DNA of 64,000 nucleotides from Clostridia bacterium (lineage in GTDB: Bacteria > Bacillota > Clostridia > Oscillospirales > Acutalibacteraceae): positions 48,851 through 112,850 of the forward strand of contig JAGAJB010000013.1 of assembly GCA_017626295.1 (NCBI GenBank), read 5' to 3'. This document shows positions 25,249 to 33,892 of this stretch, piece by piece (position 1 is the first letter of the stretch; the number at the start of each line of letters is the position of its first letter). The notes below the pieces were generated by a model. That model was not told the origin of the DNA and ran no database searches. It saw nothing but the letters and a program-made list of their open reading frames with translations. Position numbers and translations under genes: made by a program.

Positions 25249-25455
25249 TAGTGATTCCTCCAAATCAAAAAAGTATACCTTTACGATTGAATTATAACAT
25301 ATTTGTCAAGAAATTTATATTATCACTTTTAACAAACATACATCAAAAAAACTGTTAAAGTTACTGATTTATCACAATAAATTGCAAAAAACACCATTAT
25401 CCCGCCACCTTTTTTGAACTTGATTATCAAATAGTTTTGTAATATTTTTTTATAC

Positions 25456-25484
25456 TTGAATTGTTTTTTAAATCGTGTTATCCT
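25456..25484 (+). promoter_or_regulatory. Probable promoter of dusB
   Basis: TTGAAT at 25456-25461 and TATCCT at 25479-25484 are separated by 17 bp, about 35 bp upstream of the dusB start. The rest of the 25264-25520 gap is AT-rich and I see nothing else in it. Confidence 0.5.
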
Positions 25485-25520
25485 TTCAGTGTAAAAAAAC
25501 AAAAAACAGGAGTAACCCTA

Positions 25521-26486
25521 ATGAAAACAGGTAATTTGGTGATAACCGAAAAAGCCGCACTTGCACCTATGGCAGGTGTTGCTGACCGCGCATTCCGTGA
25601 ACTTTGCATAGGTTACGGAGCCGCATACACAGTGTGCGAAATGGCAAGCGCAAAAGGAATAAGTCTGGGCGACAAAAAAAGCGCCGATCTTCTGTCAATT
25701 TCCGAGCCCGAACGTCCTGCGGGCTCTCAGATTTTCGGAAACTCCCCCGAAACGATGGCAAAAGCCGCAGAAAAAGCACTTGAATACTCCCCTGATTTTA
25801 TTGATATAAATATGGGTTGCCCCGCACCGAAAGTCTCAGCATCCGGTGGCGGTGCGTTACTTATGAAATCACCTGTTTTAGCTGCACAAATTGTGGAAGC
25901 AGTTGCAAAAGTTTCTACAGTCCCCGTAACTGTAAAAATGCGTTCAGGATGGGACGATACCGCCATCAACGCTGTGGAACTTGCCAAACGTTGTGAGCAA
26001 GCCGGTGCCGCTGCAATAACAGTTCACGGCAGAACTAAAGTGCAGATGTATGCTCCCCCTGTCAACATTGATATTATAAGACAAGTGAAAAATGCTGTCT
26101 CTGTTCCCGTTATCGGAAACGGCGATATTACTGACGGCAAATCCGCCGCAAAGATGATGGAAGAAACAGGTTGCGATATGGTAATGGTCGGCAGAGGTGC
26201 TCTCGGTCGCCCCTGGGTATTTTCGCAAATAAATGCCTATCTTGACCACGAAATAATTTTGCCCGAACCCCCTGTTACGCAAAAAATGCACATAATGCTT
26301 AAACACATTGAAAAAATATGTGAATATAAAGGTGAGCACGTGGGTATCCGCGAAGCAAGGAAACACGCCGCCTGGTATACTAAAGGTCTGCACGGCTCAG
26401 CAAACTATCGCGCAAGAATAGGCTTAATCAGTTCAATTGAAGAACTGCAACAAATAGCCCTTGAACTGATTGAACAAAACATCTGA
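25521..26486 (+). CDS. dusB: tRNA-dihydrouridine synthase
   Basis: This 321-aa FMN enzyme reduces uridine to dihydrouridine in the tRNA D-loop using NADPH. It starts with LAPMAGVADRAFRELC and carries the active-site segment DINMGCPAPKVSASGGGALL with catalytic C100, then VTVKMRSGW, the HGRTKVQMY FMN site and GNGDITDGKSA. The overall match is to the DusB group of Firmicutes. ATG 25521 has CAGGAG 9 nt upstream; the longer open frame from 25461 lacks a ribosome site. It is monocistronic. Confidence 0.92.
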   Translation: MKTGNLVITEKAALAPMAGVADRAFRELCIGYGAAYTVCEMASAKGISLGDKKSADLLSISEPERPAGSQIFGNSPETMAKAAEKALEYSPDFIDINMGCPAPKVSASGGGALLMKSPVLAAQIVEAVAKVSTVPVTVKMRSGWDDTAINAVELAKRCEQAGAAAITVHGRTKVQMYAPPVNIDIIRQVKNAVSVPVIGNGDITDGKSAAKMMEETGCDMVMVGRGALGRPWVFSQINAYLDHEIILPEPPVTQKMHIMLKHIEKICEYKGEHVGIREARKHAAWYTKGLHGSANYRARIGLISSIEELQQIALELIEQNI

Positions 26487-26516
26487 CTTCCAATATTTAT
26501 GCAATGAAATTAAAAG

Positions 26517-26554
26517 CCTCGTATGTTAAGATTTACGTATCTTTTCGTACGAGG
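26517..26554 (+). promoter_or_regulatory. Hairpin containing the ribosome site of the SH3/C39 gene
   Basis: CCTCGTA (26517-26523) pairs with TACGAGG (26548-26554), with an inner AAGAT/ATCTT helix. The 3' arm includes GAGG of the ribosome site GAGGTGA, and TTTTTT follows. It could be a dusB terminator, a translational block, or both. Confidence 0.6.
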
Positions 26555-26563
26555 TGATTTTTT

Positions 26564-27547
26564 ATGAAAAAACTTTTAAGCACTGCTCTTGCAATACTTC
26601 TTTGCATCAGCACATTGTCCGCAATGCCTAAAGCACACGCTTCAGTAAAACCCATAGGTGCAGGCAGAGTTAACACAACGTCAACTTCACTGAATGTTCG
26701 CTCCTCGCCTTCATCAAATTCTTCCGTAAAAACAACCTTAAAGAGAAACACATATGTAACCCTTATTTCAAAAAGTGGCTCTTATTGGTATGTACGCTAT
26801 TTAGAAAACAGTTACGGTTATTGTCATGAAAACTACATTTACCAGGTTTCCTCCGCTGTAAGAACAGTGAAAACAACATCAGGTAATTTACGAGTAAGAA
26901 GCGCCGCATCAACTACCGCTTACATACAAGATTATTTGCCCAGCGGTACTTACGTAACCGTACACGTGGTAAGCGGAAACTTTTCTAAAATAATATATAA
27001 AGGTAACAAAGTTGGTTTCGTTCATTCTTCTTATCTTACTAACCCAACCTCTTCGTCAACAGGCACAACTTACAAAGCCAAGAGCCTTAACGTTCCCGAT
27101 TTCAAACAGACCGATTCCCGCTGGGCAAACGTAATCCTCGGCTCGTCAGGTCAGACCATCGGCAGAATAGGCTGTGCCACCACCGCACTTGCAATGACCG
27201 AAAGTTACCGAACAGGAACGACTATATACCCTCACAAAATGGCACAAAAACTGAGTTACACTTCGGGCGGTGCAGTTTACTGGCCTGCAAATTACAATAT
27301 AATTACTTCTTCAAACGGATATTTAAGTAAAATATACTCCGCTTTACAACAGGGTAAACCTGTAATTGTAGGTGCAAAAAAATCAAACGGCAGTCAGCAC
27401 TATGTTGTTGTAAAAGGTGTTGCAGCAACTAACACCCTTACTACATCGTCTTTTTACATCAACGACCCCGGTTCAAATTCACGCACAACGCTGGCACAAT
27501 TTTTTGCCGCTTACCCTAACTTTTACAAAATGCTTTATGTAAAATAA
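26564..27547 (+). CDS. Secreted protein with two SH3-type domains and a C39-like cysteine peptidase domain
   Basis: This is a 327-aa exported protein. Residues 1-27 are a signal peptide (LLSTALAILLCISTLSAMPKAHA). Two bacterial SH3 domains follow at about 35-95 and 100-160, with the repeated TSLNVRSSPSSNSSV and SGNLRVRSAASTTAY motifs that bind cell-wall peptides. A linker then leads to a papain-like C39_2 domain from about 175. Its likely catalytic residues are C204 (RIGCATTALAM), H279 (SQHYVVVKG) and D301 (YINDPGS). It is probably a wall-associated peptidase or hydrolase acting on peptidoglycan peptides or other surface substrates; the target is unknown. Confidence 0.87.
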   Translation: MKKLLSTALAILLCISTLSAMPKAHASVKPIGAGRVNTTSTSLNVRSSPSSNSSVKTTLKRNTYVTLISKSGSYWYVRYLENSYGYCHENYIYQVSSAVRTVKTTSGNLRVRSAASTTAYIQDYLPSGTYVTVHVVSGNFSKIIYKGNKVGFVHSSYLTNPTSSSTGTTYKAKSLNVPDFKQTDSRWANVILGSSGQTIGRIGCATTALAMTESYRTGTTIYPHKMAQKLSYTSGGAVYWPANYNIITSSNGYLSKIYSALQQGKPVIVGAKKSNGSQHYVVVKGVAATNTLTTSSFYINDPGSNSRTTLAQFFAAYPNFYKMLYVK

Positions 27548-27555
27548 ACTTCCGA

Positions 27556-27590
27556 TACAGAGGTTTTGCGTTTTGCTTTACCTCTGTACT
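27556..27590 (+). terminator. Intrinsic terminator after the SH3/C39 gene
   Basis: TACAGAGGT pairs with ACCTCTGTA across a 15-nt loop, followed by CTTTTGTTTT. Confidence 0.7.
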
Positions 27591-27775
27591 TTTGTTTTGT
27601 GTATTGCTAACAAAATAACAACTAAATTTTATATCAATTTACTTCACTGTTTATTTTAAATAACACTTTCTTTTTTCTTATAAAAGTGTTATACTATCTA
27701 ATAATAAAATTATATTAGATTTTTGCGCCGATTTTCTTCGGCTTTTTATAAGATTCAGTCAAAGGAGTGCAGTTT

Positions 27776-29044
27776 GTGGAAAGATTTGTTATCCGCGGCG
27801 GAAACAAGCTGAACGGTGAAATAAATATAAGCGGTGCCAAAAACGCTGCTCTTGCCATAATTCCTGCGGCTCTTTTCGCAAGAGAAGAATGCCGTATTGA
27901 AAACGTTCCTGACATCAGCGACGTTAAAACTATGGTAAAAATCTTAAAATATCTGGGTGCCGAAGTAACTATGCCCGAAACCGGTGTTTTACTTATAGAC
28001 TCGAAAAATGTTGAACCCCGCCCTATCCCCGATGAAATGACCCGTAAATTAAGAGCGTCTTATTATCTTCTTGGTGTTCTTTTAGGTGAATTCAATAATG
28101 CTTGCGTTGCCCTTCCCGGTGGCTGTTATTTCGGACTTCGCCCTATTGATCAGCACGTTAAAGGTTTTGAAGCATTAGGCGCAACCGTAAGCACAGAAAA
28201 GGCTGTTGTTTGTGCCAATGCACAGGAACTTTACGGTTCATCAATTTACCTTGATGTTGTTTCCGTTGGTGCAACAATGAATGTTATGCTTGCCGCTGTA
28301 AAGGCAAAAGGTCTTACGGTTATTGAAAACGCTGCAAGAGAACCTCATATCGTTGACCTTGCAAACTTCCTTAACTCAATGGGTGCGGACGTTCGCGGTG
28401 CAGGTACGGAAGTTATTAAAATCCGCGGTGTTTCACATATGCACGGTTGTACTTACTCAATAATCCCCGACCAGATTGAAGCAGGCACATATATGGTTGC
28501 CGCTGCTGCCGCAGGCGGAGATGTTACAATAAACAACGTTATCCCGAAGCACCTTGAATCTATCACAAACAAAATCGAAGATTGCGGTGTTACGGTAATC
28601 GAGGGTGATGAAAGCGTAAGAATTATTTCTGACGGTAAACGCCCCCGTGCTTGCCGAGTTAAGACAAGCCCTCACCCCGGTTTTCCCACCGATATGCAAC
28701 CCCAATTTGCCACACTTCTTTGCACTTGCAACGGTACAAGCACTGTTGTTGAAGATGTTTGGGACAACCGTTTCAAATACATCGACCAATTAAGGCGTAT
28801 GGGTGCAAATATAATCGTAAACGGTGATACCGCTTTGATTACAGGTATTGAAAAGCTTAATGGCGCACCTGTTGAAGCCGACGACCTGAGAGCAGGTGCT
28901 GCAATGGTAATTGCAGGACTTATGGCTGATGGCGAAACCACTGTAGGTAATATCAAACTTATTGACAGAGGTTATGAAAACCTTATAGAAAAATTAACCG
29001 GTGTCGGTGCAGATATTGCAAGAGTAAATTTTGACGAGGAATAA
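27776..29044 (+). CDS. murA: UDP-N-acetylglucosamine 1-carboxyvinyltransferase
   Basis: This enzyme catalyses the first committed step of peptidoglycan synthesis, adding enolpyruvate from PEP to UDP-GlcNAc in the cytoplasm. It is 422 aa, the usual length. The catalytic pair K22-N23 lies in ISGAKNAALA, and the fosfomycin-target cysteine is present as C117 in GGCYFGLRP, so sensitivity is expected. The late block PTDMQPQFATLLC is also typical. I chose GTG 27776 (MERFVIRGG) because AAAGGAG lies 8 nt upstream; a GTG three codons earlier overlaps that site. The walJ-like gene follows 8 bp later. Confidence 0.95.
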   Translation: MERFVIRGGNKLNGEINISGAKNAALAIIPAALFAREECRIENVPDISDVKTMVKILKYLGAEVTMPETGVLLIDSKNVEPRPIPDEMTRKLRASYYLLGVLLGEFNNACVALPGGCYFGLRPIDQHVKGFEALGATVSTEKAVVCANAQELYGSSIYLDVVSVGATMNVMLAAVKAKGLTVIENAAREPHIVDLANFLNSMGADVRGAGTEVIKIRGVSHMHGCTYSIIPDQIEAGTYMVAAAAAGGDVTINNVIPKHLESITNKIEDCGVTVIEGDESVRIISDGKRPRACRVKTSPHPGFPTDMQPQFATLLCTCNGTSTVVEDVWDNRFKYIDQLRRMGANIIVNGDTALITGIEKLNGAPVEADDLRAGAAMVIAGLMADGETTVGNIKLIDRGYENLIEKLTGVGADIARVNFDEE

Positions 29045-29052
29045 GAAAATAT

Positions 29053-29847
29053 ATGCTTAGATTTTGCCCGCTGTTTTCATCAAGCAGCGGCAATTCTGTT
29101 TACATAGGCGACCGTGACGGCGGTATACTTGTCGATGTAGGCAGAAGTGCCAAACAAACCGATTTAATGCTTAATAAAATAGGTGTGGATATCAGTTCTG
29201 TAAAGGGTATTTTTATTACCCACGAACATACTGACCACGTTAACGGCCTCAGCGTTTTTGCGGCAAGGCATAATATACCTGTCTACGCAGCACCGGGAAC
29301 ACTACTAGCTTTGAAAAACAAAGGTGTATTAAGTGCAAAACACGTGGATATTGCCCTTAATACAGATGAAATTTCAGTAGCGGGTCTTAATATAAAGCCC
29401 TTCAGAACTTCCCACGACTGTGCAGACGGCAGAGGTTACGTTATAACAGGCTGCGACGGTGTAACGAGAGCCGCAATTGCTACTGACACAGGATTTGTTT
29501 CCCCCGACCTGTTGAGCACAATAACAGGTTGTAAACTTGTTTACATAGAATCAAATCACGATGTTGCAATGCTTCGTTCTGGCCCCTACCCCTACACTTT
29601 GCAGAAACGAATTCTTTCTGACATGGGTCATCTTTCAAACGATGCCTGTGCCGACGCTCTTTGTGCCCTTGTAAATAAAGGCACAACCCACGTTGTACTT
29701 GCACATTTAAGCCAAGAGAACAACACACCGCATCTGGCCTACGATACTTCTGTTACAACGCTCAGGGATATGGGCGCACTTGAAAACCGTGATTACATAC
29801 TAAAAGTAGCAGAGCCTGAAAACAACGACGGAATTATTACTGTATAA
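29053..29847 (+). CDS. MBL-fold metallohydrolase, YycJ/WalJ-like
   Basis: This 264-aa metallo-beta-lactamase-fold protein has the zinc motif HEHTDH at 57-62, the opening FCPLFSSSSGNSVYIGD, a metal-ligand aspartate in IATDTGFVS and further histidines in ESNHDVAML and the VLAHLSQENN segment. These features fit the YycJ/WalJ/VicX family of predicted nucleases linked to the WalRK cell-wall system and DNA repair. Here it is paired with murA rather than walRK. It ends at a strong terminator. Confidence 0.87.
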   Translation: MLRFCPLFSSSSGNSVYIGDRDGGILVDVGRSAKQTDLMLNKIGVDISSVKGIFITHEHTDHVNGLSVFAARHNIPVYAAPGTLLALKNKGVLSAKHVDIALNTDEISVAGLNIKPFRTSHDCADGRGYVITGCDGVTRAAIATDTGFVSPDLLSTITGCKLVYIESNHDVAMLRSGPYPYTLQKRILSDMGHLSNDACADALCALVNKGTTHVVLAHLSQENNTPHLAYDTSVTTLRDMGALENRDYILKVAEPENNDGIITV

Positions 29848-29851
29848 AAGA

Positions 29852-29892
29852 GAACAGTCTGTAACTCATATGGGTTACAGACTGTTTTAATC
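29852..29892. terminator. Bidirectional intrinsic terminator
   Basis: AACAGTCTGTAAC pairs with GTTACAGACTGTT across a short loop and is followed by TTAATC on plus and TCTTTTATA on minus. It lies between convergent genes. Confidence 0.82.
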
Positions 29893-30508
29893 AGAAATCT
29901 ACTGCTTCTTTGAGGGCATCTTTTATAAGGCAATGACCTGCGGCAGACGGGTGAACTCCGTCACAAAGCCAATATGCCGTATCGCCGTCTTTTGAAACTT
30001 CATCCAACTTATCTTGCAAAGGCACAAATTTAAGATTATATTTTTCCGCAATGCGTTTTGCGACTTCTGCGCGTTTTTCAACCTCTGCACGAAAAACGTC
30101 GTAGTATCTTTCTGTACCCGATCCTTTAAGAACAAAGGGTTCCAAAATTATAATTTTAAGGTTCGGAAGTTCTTCAAGAAGTTCCTCTATAAGCATATTG
30201 TATATTTTCTCAAATTTTCCCACAGCAACACCGTTCTGCTCGTTGAGTTCGTGCCAGACATCATTAACACCTATAAGGATAGACATATAATCAGGTTTAA
30301 GGTTGATTATATCTTCTTTCATTCGTGCATAAACTTCAACGATTTTATCACCGCTGACACCGCGATTTATAAACTCAAATTCGTGCGGTCTGTTTTTTAA
30401 AACTTCTGCCGCAAAAAGATTAGGATAACCGTATCCGTAATTATCGTCGTTATCACGTCTGCGGTCTGCATCCGTTATTGAATCGCCTTGAAACAAATAT
30501 TTTATCAT
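29891..30508 (-). CDS. SGNH/GDSL-type esterase
   Basis: This 205-aa hydrolase has the four SGNH blocks: GDSIT with nucleophile S10, FINRGVSGDKI, ILIGVNDVW and CDGVHPSAAGH with D183 and H186. There is no signal peptide, so it is cytoplasmic. Relatives deacetylate sugars or hydrolyse esters released from plant polysaccharides. The start reads MIKYLFQGDSIT, with AAAAGGTG upstream. It follows the ThuA-like gene on the same strand with a gap of about 70 bp and may be co-transcribed with it. Confidence 0.88.
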   Translation of the reverse strand: MIKYLFQGDSITDADRRRDNDDNYGYGYPNLFAAEVLKNRPHEFEFINRGVSGDKIVEVYARMKEDIINLKPDYMSILIGVNDVWHELNEQNGVAVGKFEKIYNMLIEELLEELPNLKIIILEPFVLKGSGTERYYDVFRAEVEKRAEVAKRIAEKYNLKFVPLQDKLDEVSKDGDTAYWLCDGVHPSAAGHCLIKDALKEAVDF

Positions 30509-30576
30509 TTTATATCACCTTTTTTATTGTGTTTACTTCCTATTTATATTGATAATACTGTTAATAAGTGGTATAA

Positions 30577-31311
30577 TTATTTATTGGGTCCGTTGTAATT
30601 TTCTTCGGGAGATTCAACCCACGGGCATTCAATTTCTGGAACAACTTTTTCAGGTGCAGCCCAATGAACAGCGTTGTTTATTATTTTCTGAACTTCGGGG
30701 ATATAGTAAGTGGGGTTTTCCTCGTGACCCGGTTGGAAATAGAAAACTTTACCTAAGCCTCTGTACCAACAGTTACCCGAACGGAAAACTTCGCCACCCT
30801 TAAACCAACCGATGAAAACTGTTTCATCGGGGGCAGGTATATCAAAACGCTCACCGTACATTTCTTCAACGGGAATATCGAAACTTTCGGGAATACCTTT
30901 TGCTATGGGATGTGACGGATTTATACACCAAAGTCTTTCGCGGTCGCCGTCACGCCACTTAAGTGAGCAAGTTGTACCCATAAGTCTTTTGAAAGGCTTT
31001 GAAAAATGTGCTGAGTGAAGTGCTATAAAGCCCATACCGCGCATTACTCTGTTATAGATTTTTTCTACAAGTTCATCGGGAACACACTCGTGAGCCATAT
31101 GGCCCCACCATAAAAGGACATCCGTGCTTTCAAGAACATCCTCGGGAAGACCGTTTTCGGGGTCATCAAGAGTTGCCGTTCTTATATTAAGTGCTTCGTC
31201 CGCACCTAAAAAATCTGCAATACAGTTATGTATTCCTTTTGGATAAACTGCCGCAATGCTTTCGCTTTCTTTTTCGTGGCGGCCTTCGTTCCAAATTGTA
31301 ACGTTTATCAT
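30577..31311 (-). CDS. ThuA-like (trehalose-utilisation) class I glutamine-amidotransferase-fold protein
   Basis: This protein of about 244 aa matches ThuA-domain proteins: [14 protein letters not shown] at the start, [16 protein letters not shown], a [17 protein letters not shown] segment at the nucleophile-elbow position and [14 protein letters not shown] near the end. ThuA proteins are needed for disaccharide use in Rhizobium and are thought to act in sugar oxidation; the role here is unknown. I chose ATG 31311 with GGAAAGGA about 9 nt upstream; the ATG three codons earlier touches that site. Confidence 0.85.
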   Translation of the reverse strand: MINVTIWNEGRHEKESESIAAVYPKGIHNCIADFLGADEALNIRTATLDDPENGLPEDVLESTDVLLWWGHMAHECVPDELVEKIYNRVMRGMGFIALHSAHFSKPFKRLMGTTCSLKWRDGDRERLWCINPSHPIAKGIPESFDIPVEEMYGERFDIPAPDETVFIGWFKGGEVFRSGNCWYRGLGKVFYFQPGHEENPTYYIPEVQKIINNAVHWAAPEKVVPEIECPWVESPEENYNGPNK

Positions 31312-31440
31312 TAAAAACATCCTTTCCTAAGGGTAATTATCAATATACTAATAATATCTTTTTTATTATAAATAAGCAATGTTTTTTTATACGAAAAATC
31401 CTTGCTTTTTTTATGCAAAGTGGAAAATAAACCCTAAAAA

Positions 31441-31504
31441 ATGTGAGTTCGAAACCATCCTCACATAAGCGGTGAAAACCGCCTAAAAAACAAAACTATG
31501 GAGT
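31441..31504 (+). promoter_or_regulatory. Probable preQ1 riboswitch upstream of queT
   Basis: A compact structured leader sits directly before queT. ATGTGAG/CTCACAT (31441-31447 with 31460-31466) forms one helix and GCGG/CCGC (31469-31482) a second, followed by the A-rich TAAAAAACAAAACT. The loop of the first helix holds CCAT (31455-31458), which can pair with ATGG (31498-31501), overlapping the GGAG ribosome site. This pseudoknot masking the ribosome site, with an A-rich linker and a queuosine-precursor transporter downstream, fits a preQ1 sensor, probably class III or a related type. The class is my inference, not a covariance-model hit. Confidence 0.72.
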
Positions 31505-31512
31505 TGATTATT

Positions 31513-32004
31513 TTGAAAAACAAGAAAAAAATCGTAAATGTTTCAATTGCGGCTATAACTGCGGCACTTTATGTAGTTTTAACATATCTTGCTTCCGCGC
31601 TGGGTCTTGCAAGTTATGCCGTTCAGGTCAGGTTTTCCGAAGCACTGACTATTTTACCCCTTTTCACACCTGCGGCTATTCCGGGACTTTTTGTGGGGTG
31701 CATTCTTGCAAATATTCTTACAGGCAGTGCTGTGTGGGACGTTATCTTCGGAAGTCTTGCAACTTTACTGGGTGCTTTTGGAACCTATCTTCTTAAAAAA
31801 CATAAGATACTTGCAACCTTACCGCCAATAGTTGCAAATACGGTTATAGTGCCTTTTGTACTTTTAAAAGTTTATAATTTAGAGGGAACTTATTGGTTTT
31901 TTGCAATGACTGTTTGTCTTGGGGAAGTTATCTCCTGCGGTGTTTTGGGCACGCTTTTAAGAAAAAGTCTTGAAAAAAGTAATTTATTTGATAAACTAAA
32001 ATAA
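31513..32004 (+). CDS. queT: QueT-family queuosine-precursor transporter (ECF S component)
   Basis: This is a membrane protein of about 163 aa with five or six hydrophobic segments, the substrate-binding S component of an ECF transporter that takes up a queuine/preQ0/preQ1 precursor for tRNA queuosine. Typical blocks are AVQVRFSEALTILPLFTPAAIPGLFVGC and ILTGSAVWDVIFGSLATLLGA. The likely start is TTG 31513, about 9 nt after GGAG; the ATG at 31498 overlaps that site and lies inside the proposed riboswitch pseudoknot. No energising EcfAAT genes are in view. Confidence 0.88.
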   Translation: MKNKKKIVNVSIAAITAALYVVLTYLASALGLASYAVQVRFSEALTILPLFTPAAIPGLFVGCILANILTGSAVWDVIFGSLATLLGAFGTYLLKKHKILATLPPIVANTVIVPFVLLKVYNLEGTYWFFAMTVCLGEVISCGVLGTLLRKSLEKSNLFDKLK

Positions 32005-32028
32005 ATCTCTTTTAGGGGTTTATTTTTC
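31999..32028 (+). terminator. queT terminator
   Basis: AAATAAATCTC pairs with GGGGTTTATTT (11 bp with G-T pairs) around TTTTA, followed by TTCTACTTT. Confidence 0.7.
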
Positions 32029-32089
32029 TACTTTATTGGAGTATAATTTTACTAACGCAAAAACAATCCTATTTGAAAGGATTTTTAAT

Positions 32090-33454
32090 ATGATAATTGA
32101 TGATGTTATAAAATCAGCAAAAAGAATTCATTTTATCGGTATCGGCGGCAGCGGTATGTGTCCCCTTGCAGAGATTCTGCACGACAAAGGTTACTATCTC
32201 ACCGGTTCTGATAATAATGAAACTGATACTTTAAAGCGTATACGCAATTTAGGTATACCTGTTGTTCTCGGTCAAAAGGCAGAAAATGTTGACGGTGCAG
32301 ATATGGTTGTTTTTACAGCCGCACTTCTTCCCGATAACCCGGAACTTGTTGCCGCAAAAGAAAAAGGTATTCCCACTTTTGAGCGCAGCAAACTTTTCGG
32401 TTATTTTACAAGAGAATACGATAACTGCATCGGTGTATGCGGTACACACGGCAAAACTACCGTAACTTCAATGCTTACACATATTCTTATTGATAACGGT
32501 TTTGACCCCTCAGCAGTAATCGGAGGAAAACTCCCTCTTACAGGCACTAACGGCAGAGTCGGTAAAAGCGATATTCTTGTTTGCGAAGCCTGTGAATACA
32601 AAGATACATTTCTCGACCTTTCCCCCGATGTAAGCGTTATTCTCAATGTTGACAGGGACCATATGGAATACTTCAAGACTCTTGAAAACCTTGAAGCATC
32701 ATTCAGAAAATTCGCCGATATGTCTAAATGTGTTATTTATAACGGCGATGATAAAAATACCCTCGACAGTCTTGAAGGTATAACAGGAAAAACAATGATT
32801 TCCTTCGGTAAAAACGATTCCTGTGATTATGTTGCTAAAGATGTTGATTGGAAAGACGGTGCTTTCCCCTGTTTTGATGTTTATCATAAAGGCGAAAAAC
32901 TGGGAAGAATTGAATTAAGCATACCGGGTGAACACAACGTTCTTAATGCAATGGCTGCTATATGTACTGCAATGTTTTGCGGTGCTACTTTTGAGCAATG
33001 TAAAATCAGCATCGCTACTTTCAAAGGCGCAGGCAGACGTTTTGAATACCTCGGGGCATATAACGGTGCAGATATAGTTGATGACTACGCCCATCACCCC
33101 GCAGAACTTGAAGTAACACTTTCCGCCGCTAAAAAAATGAGTTACAAACGAGTATGGGCAGTTTTCCAACCCTTTACTTTCAGCAGAACCAAACTTCACC
33201 TTGATGCATTTGCAAAGGCTCTCTCTATTGCAGACAAAGTTGTTTTAACTGAAATAATGGGTTCCCGCGAAATCAACACGTACGGCATTACAACACAGGA
33301 CCTTGCTGATGAGATACCCGGAAGTGTGTGGTTTGATACTTTCCAAAAAGTTTGCGACTACGTAAAGGAAAATGCCGAAGAAGGCGATTTGGTTCTTACC
33401 CTTGGTTGCGGTGACGTTTACAAAGTTGCTAAAATGATTTTAGACAAAAATTAA
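32090..33454 (+). CDS. murC: UDP-N-acetylmuramate--L-alanine ligase
   Basis: This 454-aa cytoplasmic ligase adds L-alanine to UDP-MurNAc with ATP in peptidoglycan synthesis. IHFIGIGGSGMCPLAEIL at about 13-30 is the N-terminal nucleotide-binding motif, GTHGKTT at 118-124 the ATP P-loop, ACEYKDTFLDL the metal-site region and DDYAHHPAEL the later conserved block. GAAAGGA lies about 8 nt before ATG 32090; the in-frame ATG at 32036 has no ribosome site. It is convergent with the ribosomal superoperon. Confidence 0.95.
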   Translation: MIIDDVIKSAKRIHFIGIGGSGMCPLAEILHDKGYYLTGSDNNETDTLKRIRNLGIPVVLGQKAENVDGADMVVFTAALLPDNPELVAAKEKGIPTFERSKLFGYFTREYDNCIGVCGTHGKTTVTSMLTHILIDNGFDPSAVIGGKLPLTGTNGRVGKSDILVCEACEYKDTFLDLSPDVSVILNVDRDHMEYFKTLENLEASFRKFADMSKCVIYNGDDKNTLDSLEGITGKTMISFGKNDSCDYVAKDVDWKDGAFPCFDVYHKGEKLGRIELSIPGEHNVLNAMAAICTAMFCGATFEQCKISIATFKGAGRRFEYLGAYNGADIVDDYAHHPAELEVTLSAAKKMSYKRVWAVFQPFTFSRTKLHLDAFAKALSIADKVVLTEIMGSREINTYGITTQDLADEIPGSVWFDTFQKVCDYVKENAEEGDLVLTLGCGDVYKVAKMILDKN

Positions 33455-33471
33455 AAAATAAACAAAAAAAT

Positions 33472-33509
33472 ATTCCCCACGGTTTTTACCGTGGGGAGTT
33501 ATTTTTTTA
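33472..33509. terminator. Bidirectional terminator between murC and rplQ
   Basis: TCCCCACGGT and ACCGTGGGGA form a 10-bp stem around TTTT, flanked by A-run and T-run. It ends both murC (plus) and the 31-gene ribosomal superoperon (minus). Confidence 0.9.
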
Positions 33510-33517
33510 AGATGTTA

Positions 33518-33859
33518 TCAGACTAACTCAAGAATGCACATCTCAGCAGCGTCACCGCGGCGAGCTTCAGTCTTGATTATACGGCAGTAACCACCGTTTA
33601 CGTCTTTATACTTGGGAGCGATCTCGTCAAAAAGTTTCTTAACGACATCTTCCTTAGTAATATATGCCAAAGCCTGTCTCTTATTGTGGAGACTGTCGAC
33701 TTTTGCGAGGGTGATCATCTTTTCAGCCATAGCGCGAACTTCCTTCGCTCTTGTGACTGTGGTTGTCATCTTACCGTTTTCAAGTAAAGATGTAACCATA
33801 TTGCGAAGCATAGCATCGCGGTGATCACTCGCTCTGCCGAGTTTTCTGGTTCCGGGCAT
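33518..33859 (-). CDS. rplQ: 50S ribosomal protein L17
   Basis: This 113-aa protein near the exit tunnel of the large subunit begins [21 protein letters not shown], the family signature, and ends with the [18 protein letters not shown] block. It is the last gene of the alpha segment, 33 bp after rpoA, and lies next to the operon terminator. Confidence 0.97.
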   Translation of the reverse strand: MPGTRKLGRASDHRDAMLRNMVTSLLENGKMTTTVTRAKEVRAMAEKMITLAKVDSLHNKRQALAYITKEDVVKKLFDEIAPKYKDVNGGYCRIIKTEARRGDAAEMCILELV

Positions 33860-33892
33860 CTAAATCACTCCTTTGCCGAAAATACGGACGAC

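Noticed and set aside
25264..25455. The AT-rich gap between the InlB-repeat gene and dusB searched for a riboswitch or small gene.
   Set aside because: No stable helix, open frame with ribosome site or known motif was found beyond the proposed dusB promoter.
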